Source of the DNA: an uncultured Kordiimonas sp.
Lineage (GTDB): Bacteria > Pseudomonadota > Alphaproteobacteria > Sphingomonadales > Kordiimonadaceae
DNA length: 64,000 nt
Direction of reading: 5' to 3'
NCBI GenBank assembly: GCA_947503575.1
Contig: CANNDZ010000001.1
Location: 248,001 to 312,000, forward strand
Shown piece after piece: positions 8,733-16,670 of the stretch. The position numbers and the translations under genes were made by a program. Each line of letters begins with the position of its first letter. Positions within the stretch are counted from its first letter, which is position 1. The notes under the pieces were generated by a model. The model saw only the letters and a list, made by a program, of their open reading frames with translations, did not search any database and was not told the DNA's origin.

Positions 8733-9752
8733 TCAAACGATTAAATCAAGACCAGCCCTGATATCCAAGCCAGCTCGGACATCAAGACCTGTCCCGGCAT
8801 CGTCTTGCCTATTCAGCCCCGCAGACTGATTAAATGCGGCTTGTGAAAACGCTTGTTGCGCAACCAAATTCGCCGCAAATGATGGCTCACCCCTGTCATT
8901 GGGGCTGTCACCAGAGCTGCTATCGGGGCTGCTATCGGAGCTGCCCTCTCGGCTCTCGGCAATTTGTTCGCTAATGCTGGGTGTGCCGGTATCCGCCTCG
9001 GCTGGCTCATCGCCCAATTGCTCCCGCGTCTCCTCCGTGCGTTTTTCTCTCAATTCCGCCTGGGCTTGGCGAATTGCGGCTTCTGCCTGCGCGGCAACGG
9101 CACGGTCCTGCCCGGATGGCTTGGCAGGGGCAAGAGCGGCCCTTCGAACGGTTTCCAGTTTGCGAATTGTCGCTTCCGGGTCGCCCGCCACGACGCCAGT
9201 ATCGATTTGCACCCGGCCAGACACCGCATACCGAACGCCGTCGGGGCCCGTGACATATTCGTATGTCGGCCTGCCTGCATACCCGCCGCCTTTTGCGGCA
9301 TGAGCAGCTTCATGGGCACGCACCTCGCGGTCAATCGCTTTTAATTCTTCAACGTACGCCTGTTCTTCTTCGGTCAGGCCTTGCGCATTAACACCTTCGT
9401 CAGGTTCCGCAGCCTCCCTAATCAACCGTTCAAAACGGCGCGAAGCTTCCGACGGAGGAGGAGCAGAAACCGGCTTGGGTGGTGCAACAAAAGAAGGCTG
9501 GCTGTCCGTGGCCCGGGGTGCGAGTACCGCTGCATCACCTGCGATGATCGGGCGTCCAAATACAGTCCGGCTGCCGTCAGTTTGGGCACTTTGCCCGAAA
9601 GTTTGCTCAGGAGCTCCCTCCGGCGTTTGACCGCGCGCACGCACAGCATCTGCCGCATTCGGCACATCAGGCTGCAACTCGCGCGGGATGCTGACACGCC
9701 TGATATTGGGCGGTGCGGCACCGAAGGTTGGCAATATGGAACCACTAGACAT
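8733..9752 (-). CDS. SprA-related putative metalloprotease
   Basis: A 339-residue protein. Its middle holds the SprA-family core: [20 protein letters not shown] running into a HEAAH zinc-protease-like motif near residue 147, then [20 protein letters not shown] and [12 protein letters not shown]. This core is about 110 residues; both flanks are low-complexity, rich in Pro, Ala, Ser and Asp, and probably disordered. No signal peptide is apparent. Family members are annotated as putative metalloproteases only from the HExxH-like motif; activity is unproven. ATG 9752 is preferred over TTG 9758, though neither has a strong ribosome site. The C-terminus carries a short repeat around [15 protein letters not shown]. 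Confidence 0.8.
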   Translation of the reverse strand: MSSGSILPTFGAAPPNIRRVSIPRELQPDVPNAADAVRARGQTPEGAPEQTFGQSAQTDGSRTVFGRPIIAGDAAVLAPRATDSQPSFVAPPKPVSAPPPSEASRRFERLIREAAEPDEGVNAQGLTEEEQAYVEELKAIDREVRAHEAAHAAKGGGYAGRPTYEYVTGPDGVRYAVSGRVQIDTGVVAGDPEATIRKLETVRRAALAPAKPSGQDRAVAAQAEAAIRQAQAELREKRTEETREQLGDEPAEADTGTPSISEQIAESREGSSDSSPDSSSGDSPNDRGEPSFAANLVAQQAFSQAAFNQSAGLNRQDDAGTGLDVRAGLDIRAGLDLIV

Positions 9753-9857
9753 AACCAAAGTATATCATAATTTAGGCATATCTGGCCAAGTCAATTATTT
9801 TGGGGGCCATAGATTAAGGCAGAGAGGACAGAGGGGATCGAAAGGCTGTGGTTAGCC

Positions 9858-10430
9858 CTAACCGCCGTCAGGCGGCGGCCTTCGTTCACCGTCTGGAGGC
9901 TGTCGCCGACCCCGGAAACGCCGTGGTGCATCCTCACCAGGGCCGCGCGCCCGCCTAAACAGATCCTCGGCAACAGCGCGCCTTGTCTCCAAATCAAGCG
10001 TGGCGACAAATTCAAGCAGCACCTTGCGCATGGTCTGGTTTGTGTCCTGAACCAAAGAATGGTGTTCTTCGATCTTCAGGGCAAGCGTGGCTGTGTCCAC
10101 AACTTCGGCTTTCAACAATTCCCTGATTTCATGCTCGTTTTGCCTCAAAAGCCGACCTTTTTGGCGCAGGAAAGCCCTATTTTCCATCAGGAGTTCACGC
10201 GCAACACGTTTTTCATCTGTCGACAGATACTGCCCCAAGGTCCGCACATTCAAGCCACCGGCACTAACACCACCCGGTGGCGGGCCACCTGGTTCTCCGG
10301 GGCCTGTGCTTTGGCTTTCGTTCATGCGCGGTGCAACAACGCTTTTGCCCAGAAAAAACCCAACGACAAGAATGTTGAAGGACATAGACAAAGCAAGGCC
10401 TGCAATGACCCATTTTGTTGACGTTTTCAT
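9858..10430 (-). CDS. periplasmic heavy-metal sensor/resistance protein (CnrX/CpxP-like)
   Basis: A 190-residue protein with an N-terminal membrane anchor (about residues 7-29) and a periplasmic helical domain. The segment from LGQYLSTDEKRVARELLMEN through LLRQNEHEIRELLKAE and then HHSLVQDTNQTMRKVLLEFVA is typical of the Metal_resist/CpxP-like helical hairpins; the HH pair and acidic residues could bind metal. A Pro/Gly linker (about 43-55) and an Arg/Pro/Gly-rich tail (after about 160) flank it. It is the third gene of an operon after an ECF sigma factor and a one-pass membrane protein, so a role as periplasmic sensor tethering an anti-sigma factor, as CnrX does with CnrY, is likely but inferred. 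Confidence 0.8.
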   Translation of the reverse strand: MKTSTKWVIAGLALSMSFNILVVGFFLGKSVVAPRMNESQSTGPGEPGGPPPGGVSAGGLNVRTLGQYLSTDEKRVARELLMENRAFLRQKGRLLRQNEHEIRELLKAEVVDTATLALKIEEHHSLVQDTNQTMRKVLLEFVATLDLETRRAVAEDLFRRARGPGEDAPRRFRGRRQPPDGERRPPPDGG

Positions 10431-10490
10431 AAGGAAAACAGCTCCTGCCCTTTGTCTGGTCTGTGGTTGTCTGGTATTTGGTTCATGTCT

Positions 10491-10886
10491 CTATCCATCC
10501 AACGCATAATTGTCGTCTTCGCTGCCAAACAAACCAGCGCTTACATCAAAATCATCAAAAACCTGAGGGTCTTCCGCGGCCTCTAACCCGGCGACCATAC
10601 CCGTTACAAGTAATACAGCAGCAAAAGCACCCTGAGAGACAAGCCCTCTGGCTGACAGCAACGTCGCCGGGTCAAACAAGGCGTTAAAAAACGACCCGAA
10701 AGATGAAGGCCGCACAGGCACCGGATTGAGGGTAGGTATCGCTTGGGCATGCCGGTCGGGAACGCTGGTCAGGGCATTGAGGAAGCTTTGCGCTTCGGGC
10801 GTTGCCGCGCCGCGTTCCTTCTTCTGCACCGCAGCAAAGGCAGCGGCCAATTCAGCATCTGTGAGGTTCTTATAGTCTTCCGCCAT
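10491..10886 (-). CDS. one-pass membrane protein, candidate anti-sigma factor
   Basis: This 131-residue protein matches no family I recognise by sequence. It has a polar N-terminal region of about 83 residues (starting YKNLTDAELAAAFAAVQKKE), one transmembrane helix at about 84-102 (SQGAFAAVLLVTGMVAGLEA), and a short acidic C-terminal tail. An AGGAGA ribosome site sits upstream of its ATG. It lies 10 bases after an ECF sigma gene and before a CnrX-like periplasmic protein. That position and an N-in/C-out topology are what a CnrY-type anti-sigma factor would show: the cytoplasmic part would hold the sigma factor and the tail would contact the sensor. This is an inference from context. Confidence 0.7.
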   Translation of the reverse strand: MAEDYKNLTDAELAAAFAAVQKKERGAATPEAQSFLNALTSVPDRHAQAIPTLNPVPVRPSSFGSFFNALFDPATLLSARGLVSQGAFAAVLLVTGMVAGLEAAEDPQVFDDFDVSAGLFGSEDDNYALDG

Positions 10887-10896
10887 TAATCGTCTC

Positions 10897-11529
10897 CTAC
10901 ACCAACCCTGCCAACAAGTCGGCTTTGTCTGCTCTCAGTTCTTCTCGCATTTTGGTCCGGGCGCGCACAAGCAGGCTCTCCAGAGCTTTGATGTTCAGCT
11001 CCATTATCTCTGCAGCTTCCTGGTTTGAATAGCCATCAAGATAACTGAGCGTTAGCGCACGGCGCTGCCGTTCTGGAAGCCGGGATAAAGCGGCCATCAA
11101 AATGGCATTATCACTGTCGGTTTCCAGCACTTCATCAGCCACCGGCCTATGGTCAACCTCGTCAAAGCCATCAGGCAATGCCTCGGGTTTGCGGCGCCGG
11201 AGTTCATCAAGGCATCGGTTTACAACAACCCGGTGAAACCATGTGGTGAATTTGGCTTTATCGGCATCAAACCGGTCGGGCCGTGTCCACAGCTTTATGA
11301 AAGCTTCCTGTACCATTTCTTCTGCCATTGTCAGGTCACCGCATGTGCGCACGGCGATCGCACGAAACCGCAGGCCATGCCTGTCGACCAGGCCGGAAAA
11401 TGCCAGCCGGTCGCCTTTGCATACCTGGGCAACGAGCGTCTCGTCGCTTGTGTTCTGCTGGCTATCGTGCACCCGGGATTTAACCTCTGTAACCAACGCC
11501 TTGTTTCTGCGCTGAAGATGATACGCCAT
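10897..11529 (-). CDS. ECF-type RNA polymerase sigma factor
   Basis: A 210-residue sigma-70 family factor with only regions 2 and 4. Region 2 spans about residues 30-105, with LAFSGLVDRHG, MAEEMVQEAFIKLW and the promoter-melting FTTWFHRVVVNRCLDELRRR. Region 4 near 140-200 contains LSRLPERQRRALTLSYLDGY and the helix-turn-helix SNQEAAEIMELNIKALESLL. ECF factors direct polymerase to stress or envelope regulons and are held by membrane anti-sigma factors. The next two genes (one-pass membrane protein, metal-sensor-like protein) fit that role. ATG 11529 is used; a GTG nineteen codons later with an AGAGG upstream is a possible alternative start. It is divergent from ugd. Confidence 0.92.
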   Translation of the reverse strand: MAYHLQRRNKALVTEVKSRVHDSQQNTSDETLVAQVCKGDRLAFSGLVDRHGLRFRAIAVRTCGDLTMAEEMVQEAFIKLWTRPDRFDADKAKFTTWFHRVVVNRCLDELRRRKPEALPDGFDEVDHRPVADEVLETDSDNAILMAALSRLPERQRRALTLSYLDGYSNQEAAEIMELNIKALESLLVRARTKMREELRADKADLLAGLV

Positions 11530-11751
11530 TCGCGCTGCAACCCTTCGCAGAAAATAACCTTAAACGAAATTTTGCGGCCAACGATTGGTTTGATGCCAGA
11601 TTTTATTTCACCTGTTGCGTTGGCTGGTCTATCACAGGACCGTAACAATGACGCAGTAAGCCGCCCAAAGAGAAAGCGTGTATGCCAATAGGCAGAAATG
11701 CCAACAGCCCGCAAGGCCATGCCACCGGGTACCAACAAAAAGGATACGTTT

Positions 11752-13059
11752 ATGAAAATCGCGGTTATCGGTACAGGCTATGTTGGCCTGGTTTCAGGTA
11801 CCTGTTTTTCTGAGTATGGCCACCATGTCACTTGCGTCGATAAAGACGCAGCCAAAATTGACGCCCTGAAAAATGGTATTATCCCGATTTTTGAACCCGG
11901 TCTGGAAACCATGGTATCCCGCAACCAGGACGCAGGCCAGCTGCGGTTTACGACATCCCTTGCAGAAGCAATGGACGGCGCAGAAGCCGTTTTCATCGCC
12001 GTTGGCACCCCAAGCAGGCGCGGAGACGGACACGCAGACCTGCAATATGTGTTTGCCGCCGTTGACGAATTGGCTGACCATATCAAGGCCTTTACAGTTG
12101 TTGTGACAAAATCAACCGTCCCTGTAGGCACAGGTGCCGAAATCAAAAAGCGGCTGATGGCCAAGCTTGATCCGTCGCTGTTTAGCGTTGCATCAAACCC
12201 TGAGTTTTTGCGCGAAGGGGCCGCAATTGAAGATTTTATGCGACCAGACAGGGTGGTTGTGGGTGTTGAAGAAGACCGCGCACAGGCCGTAATGCGAGAA
12301 CTGTATCGACCCCTTAATATTAACGAATCGCCTTTGTTGTTCACGGGTCGGGAAACGGCAGAAATCATCAAATATGCGGCCAATGCGTTTTTGGCGACAA
12401 AGATCAGTTTCATTAACGAAATGGCTGATTTGTGTGAAGCTGTTGGCGCGGACGTCCAACAGGTTGCCAAGGGCATTGGCCTGGATAAGCGGATAGGCGG
12501 CAAGTTTTTGCACGCAGGGCCAGGGTTTGGTGGCAGTTGCTTCCCTAAGGACACGCGCGCTCTTGTTCACTCGGCCGATGATTATGGCATACCGATGCGG
12601 ATTGTACGTTCGGTTGTCGATGTAAACGAAAACCGCAAGCTAGCAATGGCCGACAAGGTTATTCAGGCAGCGGGCGGGTCTGTTGATGGTAAGCGCGTTG
12701 CTGTTCTTGGGCTGACGTTTAAGCCTAATACGGATGATATGCGCGAAAGCCCATCCCTTGATATTATCCCTGCGCTGCAAAAAGCGGGGGCAGATGTGCA
12801 CGCCTATGACCCAAAGGGAATGGATGAAGCGCGCGAAATGCTCGCGGGTGTAACCTTCCACGACGAGCCATATGGAACCATGGACGGCGCAGATGTGCTG
12901 GTCATTATCACGGAATGGAACCAATTCAGAGCCTTGGACCTGAATAAGGTCAAAGGGCTTATGAAAAGCCATGTAATGGTTGATTTGCGTAATATTTATG
13001 GCCGGGCTGACATGGAAGAGCACGGCTTTACCTATGTTGGTATCGGCCGTAAGCCCTGA
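11752..13059 (+). CDS. ugd: UDP-glucose 6-dehydrogenase
   Basis: A 435-residue enzyme that oxidises UDP-glucose twice with NAD+ to UDP-glucuronate, a precursor for acidic surface polysaccharides. The N-terminus has the Rossmann motif KIAVIGTGYVGLVSG; the centre holds SNPEFLREGAAIEDFM and KYAANAFLATKISFINE; the catalytic cysteine lies in GFGGSCFPKDT; and the C-terminal domain begins near VAVLGLTFKPNTDDMRESPS. ATG 11752 is chosen because the Rossmann strand begins immediately after it and an AAAGGA lies upstream; the longer in-frame start adds 18 unlikely residues. It is followed 12 bases later by a MATE exporter. Confidence 0.96.
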   Translation: MKIAVIGTGYVGLVSGTCFSEYGHHVTCVDKDAAKIDALKNGIIPIFEPGLETMVSRNQDAGQLRFTTSLAEAMDGAEAVFIAVGTPSRRGDGHADLQYVFAAVDELADHIKAFTVVVTKSTVPVGTGAEIKKRLMAKLDPSLFSVASNPEFLREGAAIEDFMRPDRVVVGVEEDRAQAVMRELYRPLNINESPLLFTGRETAEIIKYAANAFLATKISFINEMADLCEAVGADVQQVAKGIGLDKRIGGKFLHAGPGFGGSCFPKDTRALVHSADDYGIPMRIVRSVVDVNENRKLAMADKVIQAAGGSVDGKRVAVLGLTFKPNTDDMRESPSLDIIPALQKAGADVHAYDPKGMDEAREMLAGVTFHDEPYGTMDGADVLVIITEWNQFRALDLNKVKGLMKSHVMVDLRNIYGRADMEEHGFTYVGIGRKP

Positions 13060-13071
13060 TGTTATGCAGGC

Positions 13072-14436
13072 ATGACCGCAAACACCAACAGCCTGGACAA
13101 AAACGGGAAAGAGCTATCCGCTGACCGACAGGTTTGGGCTATTGCAGGTCCTGCGATTGTTGCCAATTCGTCGGCACCGCTGGTTGGTTTGATTGATACC
13201 TGGGCAATTGGTCACCTGCCCGTGGCAACGCACCTTGCCGCCGTAGGGGTTGGGGCCACCGTATTTAGTTTTATATTCTGGGCCTTTGGGTTCATGCGCA
13301 TGAGCACCACCGGCCTGATAGCGCAGGCCTGCGGTCGGGATGACAAACGCGGCATGGAACGGACCATCGTGCGGTCCCTGGCGTTTGGCCTTTTGATTGC
13401 CCTGGTATTGCTAGGTGTTCAGCAACTGCTTTACGGCGCCAGTCTTGCTGTCCTGTCGCCAACGCAAGCCATTGCGGCCCTGTATCAGCAGTATTTTGAT
13501 ATTCGTATCTGGTCTGCACCTGCTGTGTTGGTGACATATGGCATTAGTGGGTTTCTGATCGGGGTAAAAAAGGCACGGTCTGCGCTGGTTTTACAGTTGG
13601 TGCTCAACATCTGTAATGGGGGGCTCAATCTTCTGTTTGTGCTGGGGCTGGATATGGGGGTTGAAGGGATTGCTCTTGGCTCCCTGATCGCAGAATGGCT
13701 TGCTGCGCTGACCGGTATCGCCATGGTGGCGCAATATTTTGGAGCGGCCGCGTTACTTGCAACCCTGAAAGAGCGATCATTATGGAAGCTGAGAGGTTTT
13801 ATTGCGCTGGCGCAAACCAACGGGTTTATCTTTGTTCGCACCCTTCTGTTAATGACGGCCCTGACCATGGTAATGCGCGAAGCCAACACCATCGGTGAAG
13901 GTGCGGTTGCAGCAAGCCATGTGATGAATGTGTTTATGCTGCTGATCAGTTTGGGGCTTGATGGGTTTGCCTATGCGGTAGAGGCGCTGGCGGGCGGCGC
14001 TTACGGGAAAGGAGCGCGGCACGAGTTTAAAAAATGGGTGTCTGTGACAACCAAATGGGCGCTGATTGCGGCGGGTTTTTACACGGCCGGGTTTTACTGG
14101 CTGGGGGAGCCGATCATTGCTCTCTTGACGGACGTGGAAAGTGTGCGGGCAGAAGCGGTGGCAACCTTGCCTGTCATTGTGTGGCTGCCGATTGTGTCTG
14201 TCTGGTGTTATCAGTTTGATGGTATTTTTATTGGTGCCACGGCGGCAGGTGCCATGATGGCAACCATGGCCCTCTCGTTTGTAGCTTTCATTGCGCTTGT
14301 CGGCCCGTTGACCGAGACCTACGGGCTGATGGGCTTGTGGCTGACCGTTGCGGTTTTCTCTGCCTGTCGGGGGTTGACGCAGGCAGTATATTATCCCGTT
14401 ATACTGCGCCGTATTGCACCAGCGCCTACGCCATAA
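13072..14436 (+). CDS. MATE family (DinF-like) efflux transporter
   Basis: A 454-residue integral membrane protein with about twelve hydrophobic helices. It starts with a short charged tail and DRQVWAIAGPAIVANSSAPL, followed by LIDTWAIGHL, the first MATE repeat signature, and GFMRMSTTGLIAQACGRDD. The second half repeats the pattern, with LDGFAYAVEALAGGAYGKGA. This matches the DinF branch of multidrug and toxic compound extruders, cation-coupled antiporters of the inner membrane. It follows ugd closely on the same strand and the two may be co-transcribed, although no functional link is evident. Substrate not predictable. Confidence 0.9.
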   Translation: MTANTNSLDKNGKELSADRQVWAIAGPAIVANSSAPLVGLIDTWAIGHLPVATHLAAVGVGATVFSFIFWAFGFMRMSTTGLIAQACGRDDKRGMERTIVRSLAFGLLIALVLLGVQQLLYGASLAVLSPTQAIAALYQQYFDIRIWSAPAVLVTYGISGFLIGVKKARSALVLQLVLNICNGGLNLLFVLGLDMGVEGIALGSLIAEWLAALTGIAMVAQYFGAAALLATLKERSLWKLRGFIALAQTNGFIFVRTLLLMTALTMVMREANTIGEGAVAASHVMNVFMLLISLGLDGFAYAVEALAGGAYGKGARHEFKKWVSVTTKWALIAAGFYTAGFYWLGEPIIALLTDVESVRAEAVATLPVIVWLPIVSVWCYQFDGIFIGATAAGAMMATMALSFVAFIALVGPLTETYGLMGLWLTVAVFSACRGLTQAVYYPVILRRIAPAPTP

Positions 14437-14442
14437 AAAGCG

Positions 14443-14784
14443 CTAGAGAATATCCAGAACATTTTTTGGCGGGCGACCGAGCGCTGCCTTGGTGCCGTTG
14501 ATGACCACCGGCCGCTCAATAAGTTTTGGCGTTGCCGCCATGGCATCAATCAATGCGTCGCCTTCAACCGTTTTGAGGTTCTGTTCCTTGTAATCAGCTT
14601 CGCCCGTGCGCATCAGCGCGCGCGGCTCAATGCCAAGCATATTAAGGACAGAGCGAATTTCCTGTACTGTTGGGGCATCTTCCAGATACAGGCGAACAGA
14701 GGGGGTGAAACCATTTTCCTCAAGCAAGGCAAGCGTTTGGCGGGATTTGCTGCACCGGGGGTTGTGCCAGATCGTCAAAGACAT
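14443..14784 (-). CDS. arsC: arsenate reductase (ArsC, glutaredoxin-dependent type)
   Basis: A 113-residue thioredoxin-fold protein. Near the N-terminus is IWHNPRCSKSRQTLALLEEN with the catalytic cysteine, and further on IEPRALMRTGEADYKE and RPVVINGTKAALGRPP, the hallmarks of the ArsC/Spx-like family. ArsC reduces arsenate to arsenite using glutathione and glutaredoxin. No arsB, acr3 or arsR lies nearby, so it may instead be one of the housekeeping ArsC-like reductases. A longer in-frame start would read through the adjacent tRNA gene, so I use ATG 14784, which begins at the conserved first strand. Confidence 0.88.
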   Translation of the reverse strand: MSLTIWHNPRCSKSRQTLALLEENGFTPSVRLYLEDAPTVQEIRSVLNMLGIEPRALMRTGEADYKEQNLKTVEGDALIDAMAATPKLIERPVVINGTKAALGRPPKNVLDIL

Positions 14785-14813
14785 AGGGTTCACTCTTTCT
14801 GGGGCCGAAGATT

Positions 14814-14888
14814 TGGAGCGGGTGAAGGGAATTGAACCCTCGACACCGAGCTTGGGAAGCTCGTGCTCTACCACTGAGCTACACCCGC
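14814..14888 (-). tRNA. tRNA-Gly (anticodon CCC)
   Basis: The minus strand folds into a full cloverleaf of 75 bases including an encoded CCA: acceptor stem GCGGGTG/CACCCGC, D arm GCTC-AGTGGTA-GAGC, anticodon stem CGAGC/GCTCG around loop TTCCCAA, and T arm with the TTCAATT loop. The loop places CCC at positions 34-36, reading glycine GGG codons. The 3' end lies about 30 bases upstream of arsC on the same strand. Confidence 0.95.
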
Positions 14889-15030
14889 TTATGGGTCTTT
14901 CTTAGCGCCAAAGGCAGTAAAAACTCAACCGCAATCTTGAAACGCCAACATGAAATCAGGCCTTGACGACCCCAACCGCGGGGGCCAACGTGGCGGCGAG
15001 CCAACCAGGCAAACCGTTTGGAGAGTTAAA
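14889..15030 (+). promoter_or_regulatory. metZ leader with possible structured RNA
   Basis: The 142-base leader holds a GC-rich block around 14970-15020 with short inverted repeats: CCCC/GGGG near 14981-14996, TGGC/GCCA near 14991-15004, and CAAA/TTTG spanning about 15010-15020 that would overlap the ribosome site GGAGAG. Alphaproteobacterial met genes often carry SAM riboswitches, but the sequence does not fit the SAM-II consensus I know. A regulatory role is only a suggestion. Confidence 0.25.
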
Positions 15031-16239
15031 ATGAAAGACCGGACAGGCAAAGACCGCACAATCACCAAAAATTGGGGATACCAGACCCAGATGGTGCGCG
15101 CGGGCTCCATGCGGTCGAACATGGACGAAATGTCAGAAGCCCTGTTCCTGACGTCCGGGTTTGCCTATGAAACAGCAGAAGAAGCAGAGGCGCGCTTTGA
15201 TGGCCGCGCTGAAGGGTTCACCTATTCCCGGCAAACCAACCCGACAGTTGCCATGTTTGAAGAACGCATGGCTGTTCTGGAAGGCGCTGACGTTGCCCGC
15301 GCTACAGGCACCGGTATGGCGGCGATGACGGCGTCCTTGCTCGCAGGGCTTAGGGCTGGTGATCATGTTGTTGGCGCGCGCGCGTTATTTGGCAGCTGCC
15401 GCTGGCTTTTGGATGAACTGTTACCTCGTTACGGTATCGAAACAACCCTGGTGGATGGACGTGACCTGCAAGCATGGAAAGCCGCTGTCAGGCCAAACAC
15501 CAAAGTGTTTTTCCTGGAAACACCAGCCAACCCAACGCTGGAAATCATTGATCTGAAAGCTGTTGCTGATATAGCCCACGAAAACGGGGCAAAGCTGGTG
15601 GTGGACAATGTTTTCGCGACGCCCGTATTGCAAAAGCCCATGGATCTGGGCGCTGACATCGTGTGTTATTCTGCAACCAAGCATATCGACGGTCAGGGCC
15701 GCTGCCTTGGCGGCGTTGTTTTATGTGATGCGAAGTTTGATGAAGACTTTCTGTATCCTTATTACCGGCACACCGGGTGCGCGATGTCCCCGTTCAATGC
15801 CTGGGTTATGCTGAAAGGGTTGGAAACGCTTGGCCTGCGGGTCAACGCCATGTGCGACAACGCAGAACAGGTTGCAAGCGCCATGGCTGACCGCATCACA
15901 GACGTGCGCCATCCGGCCCGTACCGATTTTGCCCAACACACCCTTGCGATGCAGCAAATGACCCGCGGAGGCACAATGGTGGTGACCGAATTGCCGGGCG
16001 GTCGGGATCAGGCATTTGCCTTCCTGAATGCGCTGCAAATTGTTGATATTTCCAATAACCTGGGCGACTCGCGCTCTATTGCCACACACCCCTGGAGCAC
16101 AACACACAAAGCGCTCGCGGAAGAGGCCCGGCTTGAGCTTGGCATAACACCTGGCTTATTGCGGTTGTCGATTGGGCTTGAAGACCCGGATGATCTTGTC
16201 GCCGATATAACGCAGGCGCTCGATGCGGCAGGAGTTTGA
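15031..16239 (+). CDS. metZ: O-succinylhomoserine sulfhydrylase
   Basis: A 402-residue PLP enzyme of the Cys/Met metabolism family that makes homocysteine from O-succinylhomoserine and sulfide. It shows SGFAYETAEEAEARFDG and YSRQTNPTVAMFEERMAVLE, then ATGTGMAAMTASLL, the Asp of VVDNVFATPV that contacts the pyridine nitrogen, and the Schiff-base lysine in YSATKHIDGQGR. The FLTSGFAYE/HIDGQGR pattern is closer to MetZ than to cystathionine gamma-synthase, but the two are hard to separate by eye. ATG 15031 has GGAGAG just upstream; an ATG at 14950 would add 27 unlike residues. apaG follows after 4 bases. Confidence 0.92.
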   Translation: MKDRTGKDRTITKNWGYQTQMVRAGSMRSNMDEMSEALFLTSGFAYETAEEAEARFDGRAEGFTYSRQTNPTVAMFEERMAVLEGADVARATGTGMAAMTASLLAGLRAGDHVVGARALFGSCRWLLDELLPRYGIETTLVDGRDLQAWKAAVRPNTKVFFLETPANPTLEIIDLKAVADIAHENGAKLVVDNVFATPVLQKPMDLGADIVCYSATKHIDGQGRCLGGVVLCDAKFDEDFLYPYYRHTGCAMSPFNAWVMLKGLETLGLRVNAMCDNAEQVASAMADRITDVRHPARTDFAQHTLAMQQMTRGGTMVVTELPGGRDQAFAFLNALQIVDISNNLGDSRSIATHPWSTTHKALAEEARLELGITPGLLRLSIGLEDPDDLVADITQALDAAGV

Positions 16240-16243
16240 TCAG

Positions 16244-16663
16244 ATGGAAGATTTAATCGACGATGTAATGACCTTTGAGGCGGAAACCGCCGGCATTCGG
16301 GTCGCTGTGCAATCCTATTTTCTGGACGACCAGTCAGACCCGGACCAGTCCCGGTTTGTCTGGGCCTACCGCATCAGGATCACAAACGACAGTGACATAA
16401 CGGTCCAGTTGCTGAACCGGCACTGGATCATCACGGATGCTAAAGGCAAGGTGCAGGAAGTGAAGGGAGAAGGCGTCATTGGTGAACAACCCGTTGTCGG
16501 GCCAGGGCAATCCTTCACCTATACCAGTGGCACACCCTTATCGACACCAAGCGGCTTCATGCATGGAAACTATGAAATGCAGGACGAAGACGGCGGCCAC
16601 TTTTTTGTTGAGATACCTTCCTTCTCCCTGGATAGTCCCTATTACTCTTTGAAGGTCAACTGA
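16244..16663 (+). CDS. apaG: ApaG domain protein
   Basis: A 139-residue protein with the ApaG fold, an immunoglobulin-like beta sandwich. Signature stretches are VAVQSYFLDDQSDP, FVWAYRIRITNDSDITVQLL, NRHWIITDAKGKVQEV, GEGVIGEQPVVGPGQSF and GFMHGNYEMQDEDG. ApaG has been linked to cobalt/magnesium homeostasis in enterobacteria, but its molecular role is not settled. ATG 16244 is used, with AGGAG about 10 bases upstream inside the end of metZ; ATG 16268 is possible. It sits between metZ and trkH on one strand with tiny gaps. Confidence 0.92.
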   Translation: MEDLIDDVMTFEAETAGIRVAVQSYFLDDQSDPDQSRFVWAYRIRITNDSDITVQLLNRHWIITDAKGKVQEVKGEGVIGEQPVVGPGQSFTYTSGTPLSTPSGFMHGNYEMQDEDGGHFFVEIPSFSLDSPYYSLKVN

Positions 16664-16670
16664 GGCCCCC

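Noticed and set aside
11778-12554. 258-codon antisense frame over ugd
   Set aside because: It mirrors the ugd codon pattern; no family or start signal is seen.
14443-14874. Longer N-terminus for arsC
   Set aside because: The extra 30 codons read through the tRNA-Gly gene on the same strand; the conserved protein begins at 14784.
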